Below, in pieces: positions 18,406 to 26,703 of a stretch of DNA of 64,000 nt. Made by a program: the position numbers and the translations under genes. Source of the DNA: DATMXT01 sp963662765 (GTDB lineage Bacteria > Bacillota > Clostridia > Oscillospirales > Feifaniaceae); NCBI GenBank assembly GCA_963662765.2, contig CAXXUP010000004.1:1-64000 (forward strand), given 5' to 3'. Every line of letters starts with the position of its first letter. Positions within the stretch are counted from its first letter, which is position 1. The notes under the pieces were generated by a model. The model was not told the DNA's origin and did not search any database. It saw only the letters and a program-made list of their open reading frames with translations.

Positions 18406-18583
18406 TACAATCCTCCTTTGAAAGCTCACCAATTATCTGTATGATACGCTTTTTTTCTTCGCCGGACAGTTCTTTGCGCAGCTTTCGAGACAGGCTGCAA
18501 TCTGCTATTCCGAGAGCTTCAGCTATTTGCCAAAGTTTCACTCCAGCTCCCGCAGCCGCTCGCTTAATGTCGTAGTTAGCCAT
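18383..18583 (-). CDS. small HTH protein
   Basis: 66 residues with MANYDIKRAAAGAGVKLWQI and AEALGIADCSLSRKLRKELS, a helix-turn-helix of the XRE/Cro type. It is the first minus-strand gene across from the repressor at 18731, the place of a Cro-like protein. It overlaps the next gene by 23 bases. Confidence 0.6.
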   Translation of the reverse strand: MANYDIKRAAAGAGVKLWQIAEALGIADCSLSRKLRKELSGEEKKRIIQIIGELSKEDCNAENANY

Positions 18584-18606
18584 ATTCTGCCTCCCGAAAA
18601 TTGTTG

Positions 18607-18703
18607 TTGACGCTTCATTAATAACCTGCTATAATTATTATAGTACACAACAAGAGCGTTGGCAATAGTTAGAGCATTTTTTAAACGATAGTTAACAAAT
18701 AGA
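18607..18703 (+). promoter_or_regulatory. repressor promoter with two operator-like repeats
   Basis: TTGACG at 18607-18612 and TATAAT at 18630-18635 are spaced by 17 bases on the plus strand, a strong promoter facing the repressor gene. Two near-identical 14-mers, TAGAGCATTTTTTA (18670-18683) and TAGAGCAGTTTTTA (18690-18703), lie 20 bases apart downstream. That is two helical turns, suiting cooperative repressor binding. The operator role is inferred. Confidence 0.6.
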
Positions 18704-18730
18704 GCAGTTTTTAGGCGGAGGTGTTATCAA

Positions 18731-19498
18731 GTGAAGAATAGCGAAGTCAAAGAAGGAAGATTACCGGTATTTAAAAAACGGTTTAACGAAATACGTGGGA
18801 ATATGTCAAATACTGAGTTTGCGACATTTCTTGAACTATCTAGACAAACTGTGGGTTTTTATTTAAACGGTGACAGAATACCTGATGCATTGTCTCTCCG
18901 GCAAATCGCAGAAAAATGTGAGGTTTCGGTAGATTATCTTCTTGGCCTAACTGAAATTAAAACAACCGAAACCGATATTAAATCTATTTGTGAAACTACT
19001 GGATTAGCCGAAGGAACGGTATTGTTCCTGAAAAAATTGAGAAATCATGACAAACCGCGCTATTCTTTTTTCTTTGCGCAGCTAATAGATGAACTTGTGT
19101 GTAATGAAAGGGATGTGTTACAAATAGACAGCGACGTGCTTCGCGCCACTATGGCCACATCAATTACTTTGGAATTAGATGAACCTGTCTCATATACAAG
19201 TAGGGCTATAGAAACGGCATTGGATGGTCTAGACTCTAATAAGAGACATATCCCAGGGATGATTAGGATCCCTGCAAAAGATGCTGCCTCATTATATATA
19301 AATAGAGCTGTCGCGAAAATATCGCTAATTGCGCAGAGAGCGATTGAACAAACGATTGAAAAAATAAATCCAGATGTTAAAAAGATGGAGCCCACAGAAC
19401 GAAAGATGTACGAAGAGCATCCGATAGACGAAGCTGATACATGGAAACTAGGCGAAGTGAGGGATGGTGAACAAAATGGCGAACATTCGGAAGATTGA
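18731..19498 (+). CDS. XRE-family phage repressor-like regulator
   Basis: 255 residues. The N-terminal HTH (NMSNTEFATFLELSRQTVGFYLNGDRIPDALSLRQIAEKCEVSVDYLLGLTE) is a classical CI/XRE domain. The C-terminal two thirds have no peptidase-type S-K dyad that I can see, so regulation is not of the LexA type. It is divergent from the minus-strand early genes and overlaps the integrase start by 23 bases. It probably keeps the element quiescent. Confidence 0.75.
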   Translation: MKNSEVKEGRLPVFKKRFNEIRGNMSNTEFATFLELSRQTVGFYLNGDRIPDALSLRQIAEKCEVSVDYLLGLTEIKTTETDIKSICETTGLAEGTVLFLKKLRNHDKPRYSFFFAQLIDELVCNERDVLQIDSDVLRATMATSITLELDEPVSYTSRAIETALDGLDSNKRHIPGMIRIPAKDAASLYINRAVAKISLIAQRAIEQTIEKINPDVKKMEPTERKMYEEHPIDEADTWKLGEVRDGEQNGEHSED

Positions 19499-20861
19499 GG
19501 GGAAGAGCGGTACAGCGTATAAAATAACCGTCACGTCTGGCCGCGATATGGATGGCAAACAAATTCGCCATTACCTCACCTGGACACCAGCTGTTGGTAT
19601 GACAGAGCGTCAGGCCGAAAAGGCTGTACAGAAGGCATCCTTCGAATTTGAACAGTCAATCGAGCTGGGATATGTCGCCGACAATAAACAAACGTTTGCA
19701 AAGTACGCTGAATATGTTCTTGAACTAAAAGAACGGTCAGGAGCAAAATATCGCACCATTGAACGGTACGGCGATTTATTGAAACGCATATACCCGGCGA
19801 TAGGACACCTGAAGCTTTCTGATATCCGACCGCAACACCTGAACACCTTCTATGCAAACCTCGCAGAAGAGGGAATACGAAGCGGATGGATTAAAGCAAT
19901 ACCCAAAATGGACTTTGCAAAGCTCATAAAGGAAAACAAGCTAACCCGTGCCCGGTTATCTGAGCTTGCCAATGTTGCGCCGGCCACTATTACAAAGCTG
20001 ACAAAAGGAGCAACATTATCGAGCAAGAGCGCACAGGCCATATCTAAGGCGCTAAATATGGACACCGACAAGCTATTTACCTTTGAGCACAACACTGCCC
20101 CCCTATCAAAAAAAACAATTACAGAGTATCACCGGTTAATATCGACCATATTATCACAGGCAGAACGGGAAATGCTTATTCCGTACAATGCGGCACATAA
20201 AGCCACTCCCCCAAAGCTTCAAAAAAAAGAAGTTGAGTGCTTCCAGCCGGAGGAAGTAATCCGTATTCGGGATTGCCTTGAGCAAGAGCCGTTGAAATGG
20301 AGAACGATAACACACCTTTTGCTAGTCACCGGCTGTAGGCGGGGCGAGATCATGGGGCTCCACTGGGACGCTGTTGACTGGAAAGCTAATCAAATAAAAA
20401 TAGACCGTGCCCTGCTCTACTCCCCCAAGAGGGGAATATATGAAGACACGACCAAAACGCGCGAAACAAGATTTATTAAGCTGCCTGAAGAGACAATGTG
20501 CCTACTAAAGGATTATAAACAATGGTATCTGGAACAACGCTTTAAGAATGGCGACCAGTGGCATAATACCGGTTATGTGTTTATAAAGGATAACGGGGAG
20601 CCCATGCACCCGGATAGCATTACTCAGTGGCTTGGGGACTTCACGATAAAATATGCCCTCCCTCGTGTCTATCCGCACAAGTTCCGGCATACTATGGCAT
20701 CGCTGCTGTACTTCAACGGGCTGGACAGCGTGACAATATCAAAGCGTCTAGGTCATGCAAAGGTGTCAACTACAACTGATATTTACTCCCACATAATAAA
20801 ACAAGCCGACGAACGCGCTGCCGATTGCATAGCCGATGTCGTACTCCGAAAGAAAGCATAA
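19476..20861 (+). CDS. tyrosine-type site-specific integrase with an internal HTH insert
   Basis: 461 residues from ATG 19476 (ATG 19464 is also possible). The order is an AP2-like arm-binding domain (about 1-60), a core-binding domain (70-135), an extra XRE-like HTH (about 148-205; LTRARLSELANVAPATITKL), more core-binding helices (210-250), then the catalytic domain. Catalytic residues are visible: Arg288 (TGCRRGE), His401/Arg404 (HKFRH), His427 (RLGHAKVS) and Tyr437 (DIYSH). The gene looks intact. It most likely integrates the island into the tRNA-fMet gene, though it lies mid-island rather than at an edge. Confidence 0.92.
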   Translation: MANIRKIEGKSGTAYKITVTSGRDMDGKQIRHYLTWTPAVGMTERQAEKAVQKASFEFEQSIELGYVADNKQTFAKYAEYVLELKERSGAKYRTIERYGDLLKRIYPAIGHLKLSDIRPQHLNTFYANLAEEGIRSGWIKAIPKMDFAKLIKENKLTRARLSELANVAPATITKLTKGATLSSKSAQAISKALNMDTDKLFTFEHNTAPLSKKTITEYHRLISTILSQAEREMLIPYNAAHKATPPKLQKKEVECFQPEEVIRIRDCLEQEPLKWRTITHLLLVTGCRRGEIMGLHWDAVDWKANQIKIDRALLYSPKRGIYEDTTKTRETRFIKLPEETMCLLKDYKQWYLEQRFKNGDQWHNTGYVFIKDNGEPMHPDSITQWLGDFTIKYALPRVYPHKFRHTMASLLYFNGLDSVTISKRLGHAKVSTTTDIYSHIIKQADERAADCIADVVLRKKA

Positions 20862-20865
20862 TAAG

Positions 20866-20908
20866 AGCGGATACCATCCTAGTTATGGACGGTATCCGCT
20901 GATTTTTT
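20866..20908 (+). terminator. integrase terminator
   Basis: AGCGGATACC pairs with GGTATCCGCT and is followed by GATTTTTTTT. It starts a few bases after the integrase stop. Confidence 0.88.
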
Positions 20909-20909
20909 T

Positions 20910-20931
20910 TGTGCACTAAATGTACGCCAAA
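20910..20931 (+). repeat. degenerate tandem arm-like repeat after integrase
   Basis: TGTGCACTAAA followed by TGTACGCCAAA, a diverged form of the exact TGTGCGCTAAA pairs at 8532 and 31400. In a simple element this would sit next to att; here the CRISPR array begins 29 bases further on instead. Confidence 0.5.
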
Positions 20932-20959
20932 ATTGGGAACAGTCCAATGGCACCGTGTA

Positions 20960-23900
20960 AAATGAGTACCATCTAAAACAACACGACTCTCAAACTTGAA
21001 CTATGCAAGTCGTGTGCTATGCTGCGTTTGAGTACCATCTAAAACAACACGACTCTCAAACAGGTTATCCGAGCATACGCAAAGGGCGAGGGTTTGAGTA
21101 CCATCTAAAACAACACGACTCTCAAACGGCTTATCAAAACTAGAAACCGATTTAATTGTTTGAGTACCATCTAAAACAACACGACTCTCAAACCTGAAGA
21201 TGAATAAGCACGTAGTCGCCGGGGTTTGAGTACCATCTAAAACAACACGACTCTCAAACCCACAGAGGAATATCGGCACTGGACATCTTGTTTGAGTACC
21301 ATCTAAAACAACACGACTCTCAAACGGGCTGGCCGCATCCTAACAGATTGACATAGTTTGAGTACCATCTAAAACAACACGACTCTCAAACACGCGGGTG
21401 AAATGCAAAACTTCGCCGCAAGTTTGAGTACCATCTAAAACAACACGACTCTCAAACTGTTCCATAAGCCATGGCAGCGGCGTATAGGTTTGAGTACCAT
21501 CTAAAACAACACGACTCTCAAACCCCCGCGGAAGTCTTCAAGCGAGAATGTGGGTTTGAGTACCATCTAAAACAACACGACTCTCAAACATATATCGTAG
21601 TATAATCAAGTCGGAAGCTGTTTGAGTACCATCTAAAACAACACGACTCTCAAACGCATAGGACACGTTCGACTCGAAGTCGGTCGTTTGAGTACCATCT
21701 AAAACAACACGACTCTCAAACATATATCGTAGTATAATCAAGTCGGAAGCTGTTTGAGTACCATCTAAAACAACACGACTCTCAAACGCATAGGACACGT
21801 TCGACTCGAAGTCGGTCGTTTGAGTACCATCTAAAACAACACGACTCTCAAACTGACGGCGGGATACTGGTGGGTAGATGAGCGTTTGAGTACCATCTAA
21901 AACAACACGACTCTCAAACAGGAAGTATCACTTGATGACCGCACCATTAGTTTGAGTACCATCTAAAACAACACGACTCTCAAACATGAGGACATGAACA
22001 AGCACCTGAAGATAAGTTTGAGTACCATCTAAAACAACACGACTCTCAAACTTCCGAACCCTGCGACATGGATTCACCAGGGTTTGAGTACCATCTAAAA
22101 CAACACGACTCTCAAACAGGCGCCGTCAATCTGCAAAAGCAGGACTTGTTTGAGTACCATCTAAAACAACACGACTCTCAAACCGTCATCATCTCCGGCA
22201 TAAATCTTTTCTTGTTTGAGTACCATCTAAAACAACACGACTCTCAAACCACGACAGACACCTGCAAACGGTACATCGAGTTTGAGTACCATCTAAAACA
22301 ACACGACTCTCAAACCCACTATCCCGATTATCCCTCTGTGGGGGTGTTTGAGTACCATCTAAAACAACACGACTCTCAAACCCTCTTGCATTCACATGGG
22401 AGGACGGCCGGGTTTGAGTACCATCTAAAACAACACGACTCTCAAACCGGAATGAGCGATTTGAACAAATAAATTATGTTTGAGTACCATCTAAAACAAC
22501 ACGACTCTCAAACAAACGAACGCCCTCACGTTGATTATTCTTGGTTTGAGTACCATCTAAAACAACACGACTCTCAAACACAAGTCGGTTGGGTTTATCT
22601 GTACTTTGAGTTTGAGTACCATCTAAAACAATACGACTCTCAAACATGCTTCCGTCGTTTACAGAAAACATGACAGTTTGAGTACCATCTAAAACAACAC
22701 GACTCTCAAACTGCTATGGCATTAAGCGGGGGCCGGAATGTGTTTGAGTACCATCTAAAACAACACGACTCTCAAACCCTCGTCGGAATATCCGATGTCT
22801 GACGGCTGTTTGAGTACCATCTAAAACAACACGACTCTCAAACTGCAGGCGAATTCTGCGGTGCCCCTCCATGGTTTGAGTACCATCTAAAACAACACGA
22901 CTCTCAAACGGGAACATTCTCGCTTGGATGGCGGTTCACGTTTGAGTACCATCTAAAACAACACGACTCTCAAACCGTTCTCGCCGAGGACGCGGCCATC
23001 ACCGGTTTGAGTACCATCTAAAACAACACGACTCTCAAACGCGGGAAAGACAGACGAACATTGATGGCTGGTTTGAGTACCATCTAAAACAACACGACTC
23101 TCAAACAGCAGATGGAGCATGTACGACCGCATTCGGGTTTGAGTACCATCTAAAACAACACGACTCTCAAACCCGGCTAAGCAGAAGGGCACGGTTGAAG
23201 TGTTTGAGTACCATCTAAAACAACACGACTCTCAAACCCATGCTCGTAGATGGAGGCGGCAGCACCAGTTTGAGTACCATCTAAAACAACACGACTCTCA
23301 AACTAACCCTCTCGAACATCCCCTGTATTGCCCGTTTGAGTACCATCTAAAACAACACGACTCTCAAACGCAGGATATTGTCCCGAATGTCTTTCATCTG
23401 TTTGAGTACCATCTAAAACAACACGACTCTCAAACGTAACGGTTGTCATGTCTCCAGAGCTTCCAGTTTGAGTACCATCTAAAACAACACGACTCTCAAA
23501 CGAGAGGCACGCTTACGAATATCATCTATGGGTTTGAGTACCATCTAAAACAACACGACTCTCAAACGCAGGAAGAAAAGAGGTCGGCTAAGTAGTCGTT
23601 TGAGTACCATCTAAAACAACACGACTCTCAAACGCAACAAACAGTTTATCAAAGGCGGCACGGGTTTGAGTACCATCTAAAACAACACGACTCTCAAACA
23701 CCGTAACAGAGGCAAACGACAACGCCGTGGTTTGAGTACCATCTAAAACAACACGACTCTCAAACAGGAACTCACTAAGGAAAGACGGGCGCAGTGTTTG
23801 AGTACCATCTAAAACAACACGACTCTCAAACGGCGGTTGGCGACGATGCAATCAACCTGCTGTTTGAGTACCATCTAAAACAACACGACTCTCAAACTTG

Positions 23901-24755
23901 AATATCTGCTTTTGGACATGCCGTTAGGTTTGAGTACCATCTAAAACAACACGACTCTCAAACCGGTCGCCGGGCTTGGCGTAGTGGGTTAAGGTTTGAG
24001 TACCATCTAAAACAACACGACTCTCAAACCGGCAGACGATATTAACACGCTATCTAAACGTTTGAGTACCATCTAAAACAACACGACTCTCAAACGGCAT
24101 CTAAAACATCGACCGCACAATTCAAGTTTGAGTACCATCTAAAACAACACGACTCTCAAACCGCGTCTGTTGTCGTGTACGTCGCGTCGGTGTTTGAGTA
24201 CCATCTAAAACAACACGACTCTCAAACGAGCTGGTCAACCGTGACCTCTGCGATTGTGTTTGAGTACCATCTAAAACAACACGACTCTCAAACAGACACG
24301 GACACGGCGTCAAGTAGGCTGTCGTTTGAGTACCATCTAAAACAACACGACTCTCAAACTGCTGTACCAAAGCAATTATCAGAATAATAGTTTGAGTACC
24401 ATCTAAAACAACACGACTCTCAAACAGGCCATGAGCGATAAAGAACTTCGACTTGGTTTGAGTACCATCTAAAACAACACGACTCTCAAACTATTGCGTA
24501 TGTCTGTAATTTCGCTCTCAGGTTTGAGTACCATCTAAAACAACACGACTCTCAAACGCAACCGACGTAGAGGGGGCGCTTGCTGAAGTTTGAGTACCAT
24601 CTAAAACAACACGACTCTCAAACAGCTTGTGGCCGTGCCTCTTTAGCCGTTTAGTTTGAGTACCATCTAAAACAACACGACTCTCAAACCATCATGCGTT
24701 CTTTGAAAAACTGTTATCGGTTTGAGTACCATCTAAAACAACACGACTCTCAAAC
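20960..24755 (-). CRISPR. type II-A CRISPR array, 58 repeats and 57 spacers
   Basis: Repeats are 36 bp. Read on the minus strand, the sense of cas transcription, each starts GTTTGAGAGTCGTG and ends GATGGTACTCAAAC, the type II-A form. Spacers are 30 nt, except two of 29 nt (before 23005 and 23202). The leader-distal repeat at 20960-20995 is degenerate in its last bases, and the repeat at 22610-22645 has one C-to-T change on the plus strand. Two spacers (21590-21619 and 21656-21685) occur again at 21722-21751 and 21788-21817, a duplication of two units. The leader end is at 24756, next to csn2. Protein-like frames in the array come from the repeat itself. Confidence 0.98.
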
Positions 24756-24851
24756 CTCAAATTGAGAAACGCCACGACGCGGGCGCTGTGTTGTGATAGA
24801 CGGAAACATGTTCCATAGACTGATTTTACACGATTTCGCCTGGGATATCAA
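24756..24851 (-). promoter_or_regulatory. CRISPR leader and array promoter, overlapping the csn2 3' end
   Basis: On the minus strand, the leader ends in ATTTGAG directly against the first repeat; ATTTGAG is a known leader-end anchor in type II-A systems. Upstream, TTGATA (24846-24851) and TAAAAT (24823-24828) are separated by 17 bases, a good promoter for the pre-crRNA. The first three bases of the -10 box are the csn2 stop codon TAA. The leader is therefore only about 70 bp long outside csn2. Confidence 0.65.
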
Positions 24852-25521
24852 CATTGATTTCACACAAATCCTTGTCGATGATGCGGTAGGTCTCCTGTGT
24901 CAATCTTTCCGCAAAGCAGGAGGGCTCCAAAAGCAGCAGGTTCCACTTCCTGTACGCGGCAATTTTGTAGAGCCCGGAAAGCTCTTCCGCCTCAAAGAAG
25001 GCCTTGGCCCCGATCAGCGCAAAGCATTGCTTTGGGAAGAGCCCGTCGTACAAAGAGAGGTGCTCGATCAGGCACTCCATTGGGGATAGGTCGTCCAGCG
25101 CAAAGTGAAAATCGGAGGACTTAAGCAGCGCGCCTAAGTATTCCCCCTGCTCAAAGGTGACCGGATGGTCGAGCCGCATGGACAGGGCGTTAAGGAAGGT
25201 ATTGATATGAAGTGTCAGCGCAGCAGCCGCCTCGCCAAGCTCTTCCTGCGCTGTCTTTTGCAGCAGGGACTGGAAGCGGCCGGCCACCCGACGGTCGGCC
25301 GCTTCCAGATGCAAATAATCGTGAACAACATGCAGGCAGTTTGCAAATTCCAAAAGTCGATCGTTTTCCGAAAGAATAAAAGTCCCCTCCTGGCCCTCAC
25401 TTTGCCGCAGGAGGTCGAAGGCCATTGCCCGAAACTGTGCCGGGCGCTCCACGGCAAGCACTGATACCGCGTGTTCGGAAAAGCAAATAGGCGACGAAAA
25501 AAGCGGATGCATCAGCTTCAT
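24826..25521 (-). CDS. csn2: type II-A CRISPR adaptation protein Csn2
   Basis: 231 residues, within the family range of about 220-230. Csn2 forms a tetrameric ring that slides on DNA ends during spacer acquisition. The sequence has weak motifs, as usual for this family; LLSLSME-like segments are replaced here by HPLFSSPICFSEHAVSVLAV at the N-terminus and EINVDIPGEIV at the C-terminus. Identity follows mainly from its place after cas2 with a start-stop overlap of 4 bases, and from the length. Its presence assigns the system to type II-A. Its stop codon lies inside the array promoter. Confidence 0.85.
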   Translation of the reverse strand: MKLMHPLFSSPICFSEHAVSVLAVERPAQFRAMAFDLLRQSEGQEGTFILSENDRLLEFANCLHVVHDYLHLEAADRRVAGRFQSLLQKTAQEELGEAAAALTLHINTFLNALSMRLDHPVTFEQGEYLGALLKSSDFHFALDDLSPMECLIEHLSLYDGLFPKQCFALIGAKAFFEAEELSGLYKIAAYRKWNLLLLEPSCFAERLTQETYRIIDKDLCEINVDIPGEIV

Positions 25522-25838
25522 AAAATCACCAGACGCTCCTCGCTGTCAATAATTTCAGAGTGGAATTCTCCGAGTACGAGTTCCATTTTGGAAAACTGTT
25601 TTTCCGTAACGATGAGCATTTGAATTAAGCCCCACGGTGGCTTGTGACATCGGACAGCTTCCATAATAACGCCTGCCGCAGTTCCGTTGAGGGCCAGCTT
25701 GCAGTACACGGATTCCTGCACCATGAGAAATCCGCTTCGAACAAGGTATTTACGAAAAGACGCGTAGGCCCGCCGCTCCGGGGCGGTAGAGACGGGCAGG
25801 TCGAAAAAGACGATCACTCTCATAAATCTAAGACTCAT
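25518..25838 (-). CDS. cas2: CRISPR-associated endoribonuclease-like Cas2
   Basis: 106 residues from ATG 25838, or 101 from the second ATG at 25823, which starts the canonical MRVIVFFDLPVSTAPERRAY. The Asp of FFDLP is the conserved family residue. SVYCKLALNGTAAGVIMEAV and KPPWGLIQMLIVTEKQFSKM complete the ferredoxin-like fold. Cas2 bridges two Cas1 dimers in the integrase complex. It overlaps cas1 upstream (if the longer start is used) and csn2 downstream. Confidence 0.95.
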   Translation of the reverse strand: MSLRFMRVIVFFDLPVSTAPERRAYASFRKYLVRSGFLMVQESVYCKLALNGTAAGVIMEAVRCHKPPWGLIQMLIVTEKQFSKMELVLGEFHSEIIDSEERLVIL

Positions 25839-26703
25839 AGCCGATAAATCTGATTTCGCTTAAATCCCCGCTCTGCAGCGCTCTAAAAAGGCTGTTGCAG
25901 TACAGGCGAAGCGCAAACAAAAGGCAGTGCTGTTTTCCATCCGCGGTGACTTCCCGATTTAGCAGTTTTACAAGTGCTGTTTTTTCTTCCCGCTCCAGCT
26001 GTTTTGGTGCCATTTCGGCAACTGCGCTGTCGATGAGGGGGCGTAGCGGCTCCATAAAATCACAGCCAAGGTTGCAGGGATTAAAGGTGTTATCATGAAA
26101 GATGCCGAGCTGTGGGAGATATCCCGCAGCTGATATCTCCCGGTTGACAGCGGACAAAATCAAGCTGTAACCGTAGTTAAGCGCAGCGTTGATGGGATTG
26201 TCCCCGGCCCTAGTAAATTCCATGCCGAAAAGGGCGTTAAAATAGACTTTGGCCGCGTGGCCCTCCCTGTTTGTCGCATCGTTAAGTTGAAGCTGTTCCA
26301 AGTAACCGCTGAGCAGTTCAGCCTGGGGAAGGCCTCGGCAGCGTAGCACCTGCCTCTGCTGTTGGATTTTCTCCCGCACGATTTCAGTCCATATGCCCTG
26401 CCGCGAATTTTCCGGCCACTCAATTTGCTGTCGGATTTTCGCGCAGCTGTCGTGGCTTCCATGGAGCGGCATCAACTCCGCCAAGGGAGTACGCTTTTGG
26501 TCGCAGAATATGACCTTCACTTTTTGCTCGATGAGCTCACATAAAGCATAGGCGGTGACGGAGATAGCTGTGCTCTCCAGTATCAGCACGCCGATTTCGC
26601 TGATGTGTACCCGCTGGGTCGCCTCCACGGTGCGCACGACCAAGTAGTCCATTTTGAAGTCCACTTTAGCGTTGCTCGAGACCATCACGATCCGCCAGCT
26701 CAT
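25828..26703 (-). CDS. cas1: CRISPR-associated integrase Cas1
   Basis: 291 residues, normal for type II Cas1. The catalytic metal ligands are recognisable in NREGHAAKVYFNALFG (Glu), LGIFHDNTFNPCNLGCDFMEPLRP (His and Asp/Glu). The N-terminal beta domain starts MSWRIVMVSSNAKVDFKMDYLVV. Its start overlaps the cas9 stop by 4 bases (ATGA), so cas9-cas1-cas2-csn2 form one tightly coupled operon. It integrates new spacers at the leader-repeat junction, near 24755. Confidence 0.97.
   Translation of the reverse strand: MSWRIVMVSSNAKVDFKMDYLVVRTVEATQRVHISEIGVLILESTAISVTAYALCELIEQKVKVIFCDQKRTPLAELMPLHGSHDSCAKIRQQIEWPENSRQGIWTEIVREKIQQQRQVLRCRGLPQAELLSGYLEQLQLNDATNREGHAAKVYFNALFGMEFTRAGDNPINAALNYGYSLILSAVNREISAAGYLPQLGIFHDNTFNPCNLGCDFMEPLRPLIDSAVAEMAPKQLEREEKTALVKLLNREVTADGKQHCLLFALRLYCNSLFRALQSGDLSEIRFIGYES

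Noticed and set aside
20996..24400. Open frames with repeated FESRVVLDGTQT or FEYHLKQHDSQT peptides
   Set aside because: They are translations of the CRISPR repeat on either strand and stop or change with the spacers; not genes.
20996..24719. Self-targeting spacers against the adjacent prophage block
   Set aside because: I found no match by eye in the window; this needs a real search, so I make no claim.
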